A DNA stretch of 6,900 nucleotides from JALHST01 sp038316335 (GTDB lineage Bacteria; Bacteroidota; Bacteroidia; Flavobacteriales; Flavobacteriaceae). This document shows, piece by piece, positions 6,335 through 6,900 of the stretch (positions are counted from its first letter, which is position 1; each line of letters starts with the position of its first letter). The notes under the pieces are model-generated. The model saw only the letters and a program-made list of their open reading frames with translations. It was not told the origin of the DNA and did not search any database. The position numbers and the translations under genes were made by a program. The DNA lies in contig JBBQAM010000098.1 of NCBI GenBank assembly GCA_038316335.1, forward strand, positions 1 through 6,900. Direction: 5' to 3'.

Positions 6335-6900
6335 ATGGATTATTTTCTGATTACTACCATTCTGGTTTTTCTTTCGGCGTTTTTTGGCTATCTGAATGTT
6401 CGTTTTATAAAATTGCCCAATTCAATAGGCCTTATGATCATAACCATCGTGTTTACTATGGCCGTATTTGGTTTGAGTTACTTCGATGATACCTTATTGA
6501 AAGCCGAGCAATTTATACTTTCCCAAATTGATTTCGAGACTGTGCTGCTTGATATCATGCTGAGTTTTTTACTTTTTGCGGGTGCCTTACATACCAATTT
6601 TGAACAGCTAAAAGTACAGCGCTGGCCTATTCTCGTGTTTTCGACCTTAGGGGTTCTCATATCGACTTTCTTGGTGGGAAGCGCCATGTATTATGTTTTA
6701 CAACTCTTTGATTTCGGAGTTCCTTATGTGCACTGTTTGCTTTTTGGCGCTTTGATTTCCCCGACCGACCCCATAGCTGTTTTGGGGATCTTAAAAAAAG
6801 CCGGGGTGCCCAAAAAATTAGAAACAAAAATAGTTGGGGAATCCTTGTTCAACGATGGGATTGGTGTTGTGGTCTTCCTTACCATCTTGCGGTTTGCGTC
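6335..6900 (+). CDS. CPA1-family Na+/H+ antiporter, N-terminal part (cut by window end)
   Basis: An inner-membrane monovalent cation/proton antiporter (NhaP/NHE-like), which would exchange Na+ (or K+/Li+) for H+ in pH and salt homeostasis. The first 188 residues are in the window and the frame is open to the last base. Hydrophobic segments lie at about 2-20, 31-48, 68-85, 98-124, 132-152 and from 176 on. Diagnostic CPA1 motifs are present: SFLLFAGALHTN (77-88), ISPTDPIAVLG with the Thr144-Asp145-Pro146 unwound-helix motif, and GESLFNDGIG with Asn173-Asp174, the ND pair that forms the ion-binding and proton-carrying site. The ATG at 6335 follows CGCATACTGACT with no Shine-Dalgarno sequence. 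The remaining helices and any C-terminal regulatory domain lie beyond the window, so ion preference cannot be judged. It is separated from the SDR-like gene by 287 noncoding bases. Confidence 0.92.
   Translation, partial: MDYFLITTILVFLSAFFGYLNVRFIKLPNSIGLMIITIVFTMAVFGLSYFDDTLLKAEQFILSQIDFETVLLDIMLSFLLFAGALHTNFEQLKVQRWPILVFSTLGVLISTFLVGSAMYYVLQLFDFGVPYVHCLLFGALISPTDPIAVLGILKKAGVPKKLETKIVGESLFNDGIGVVVFLTILRFA

Noticed and set aside
6286..6489. 67-codon plus-strand ORF overlapping the antiporter start
   Set aside because: It is out of frame with the clearly conserved CPA1 antiporter reading frame that begins at 6335.

Overview
The window looks like chromosomal DNA of a marine-type member of the Bacteroidota, most likely Flavobacteriaceae. 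Start codons lack Shine-Dalgarno sequences and sit behind A/T-rich leaders. A Bacteroidota-type -7 box (TAnnTTTG) lies upstream of one gene. The antiporter and the lipoprotein esterase also read like flavobacterial proteins. This placement is inferred from sequence style, since no marker gene is present.

Layout: (1) 8-247 (+), a small exported protein of unknown function. Its stop codon touches the stop codon of the convergent gene. (2) 248-961 (-), a GDSL/SGNH-hydrolase lipoprotein of the TesA/arylesterase type. (3) 962-1055, a short divergent intergenic region. (4) 1056-1745 and 1742-4297 (+), an ABC ATPase and a 10-helix FtsX-type permease that overlap by 4 bp. They form a YbbA-YbbP exporter-like complex. 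(5) 4298-4502, a leader with a good -7 promoter box. (6) 4503-6047 (+), an unusual SDR-superfamily protein with a basic N-terminal region, a four-cysteine zinc-ribbon-like motif, a large insertion in the Rossmann domain and no catalytic tyrosine. (7) 6048-6334, a noncoding stretch with several complementary segments, including a hairpin whose loop can pair with a distant strand. (8) 6335 to the window end (+), the N-terminal 188 residues of a CPA1-family Na+/H+ antiporter.

The esterase and the ABC pair form a functional neighbourhood. The same divergent tesA / ybbA-ybbP arrangement exists in Escherichia coli, so the hydrolase and the transporter probably act on related envelope substrates, although the YbbAP substrate is not established. 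The SDR-like protein and the antiporter appear to be separate transcription units with no obvious link to this block.

The two items most worth a second look are the SDR-like protein, which may be a non-canonical enzyme or a nucleotide-binding/regulatory protein, and the possible structured RNA between it and the antiporter. I saw no mobile element, CRISPR array, tRNA or rRNA, and no clear new multi-gene system.
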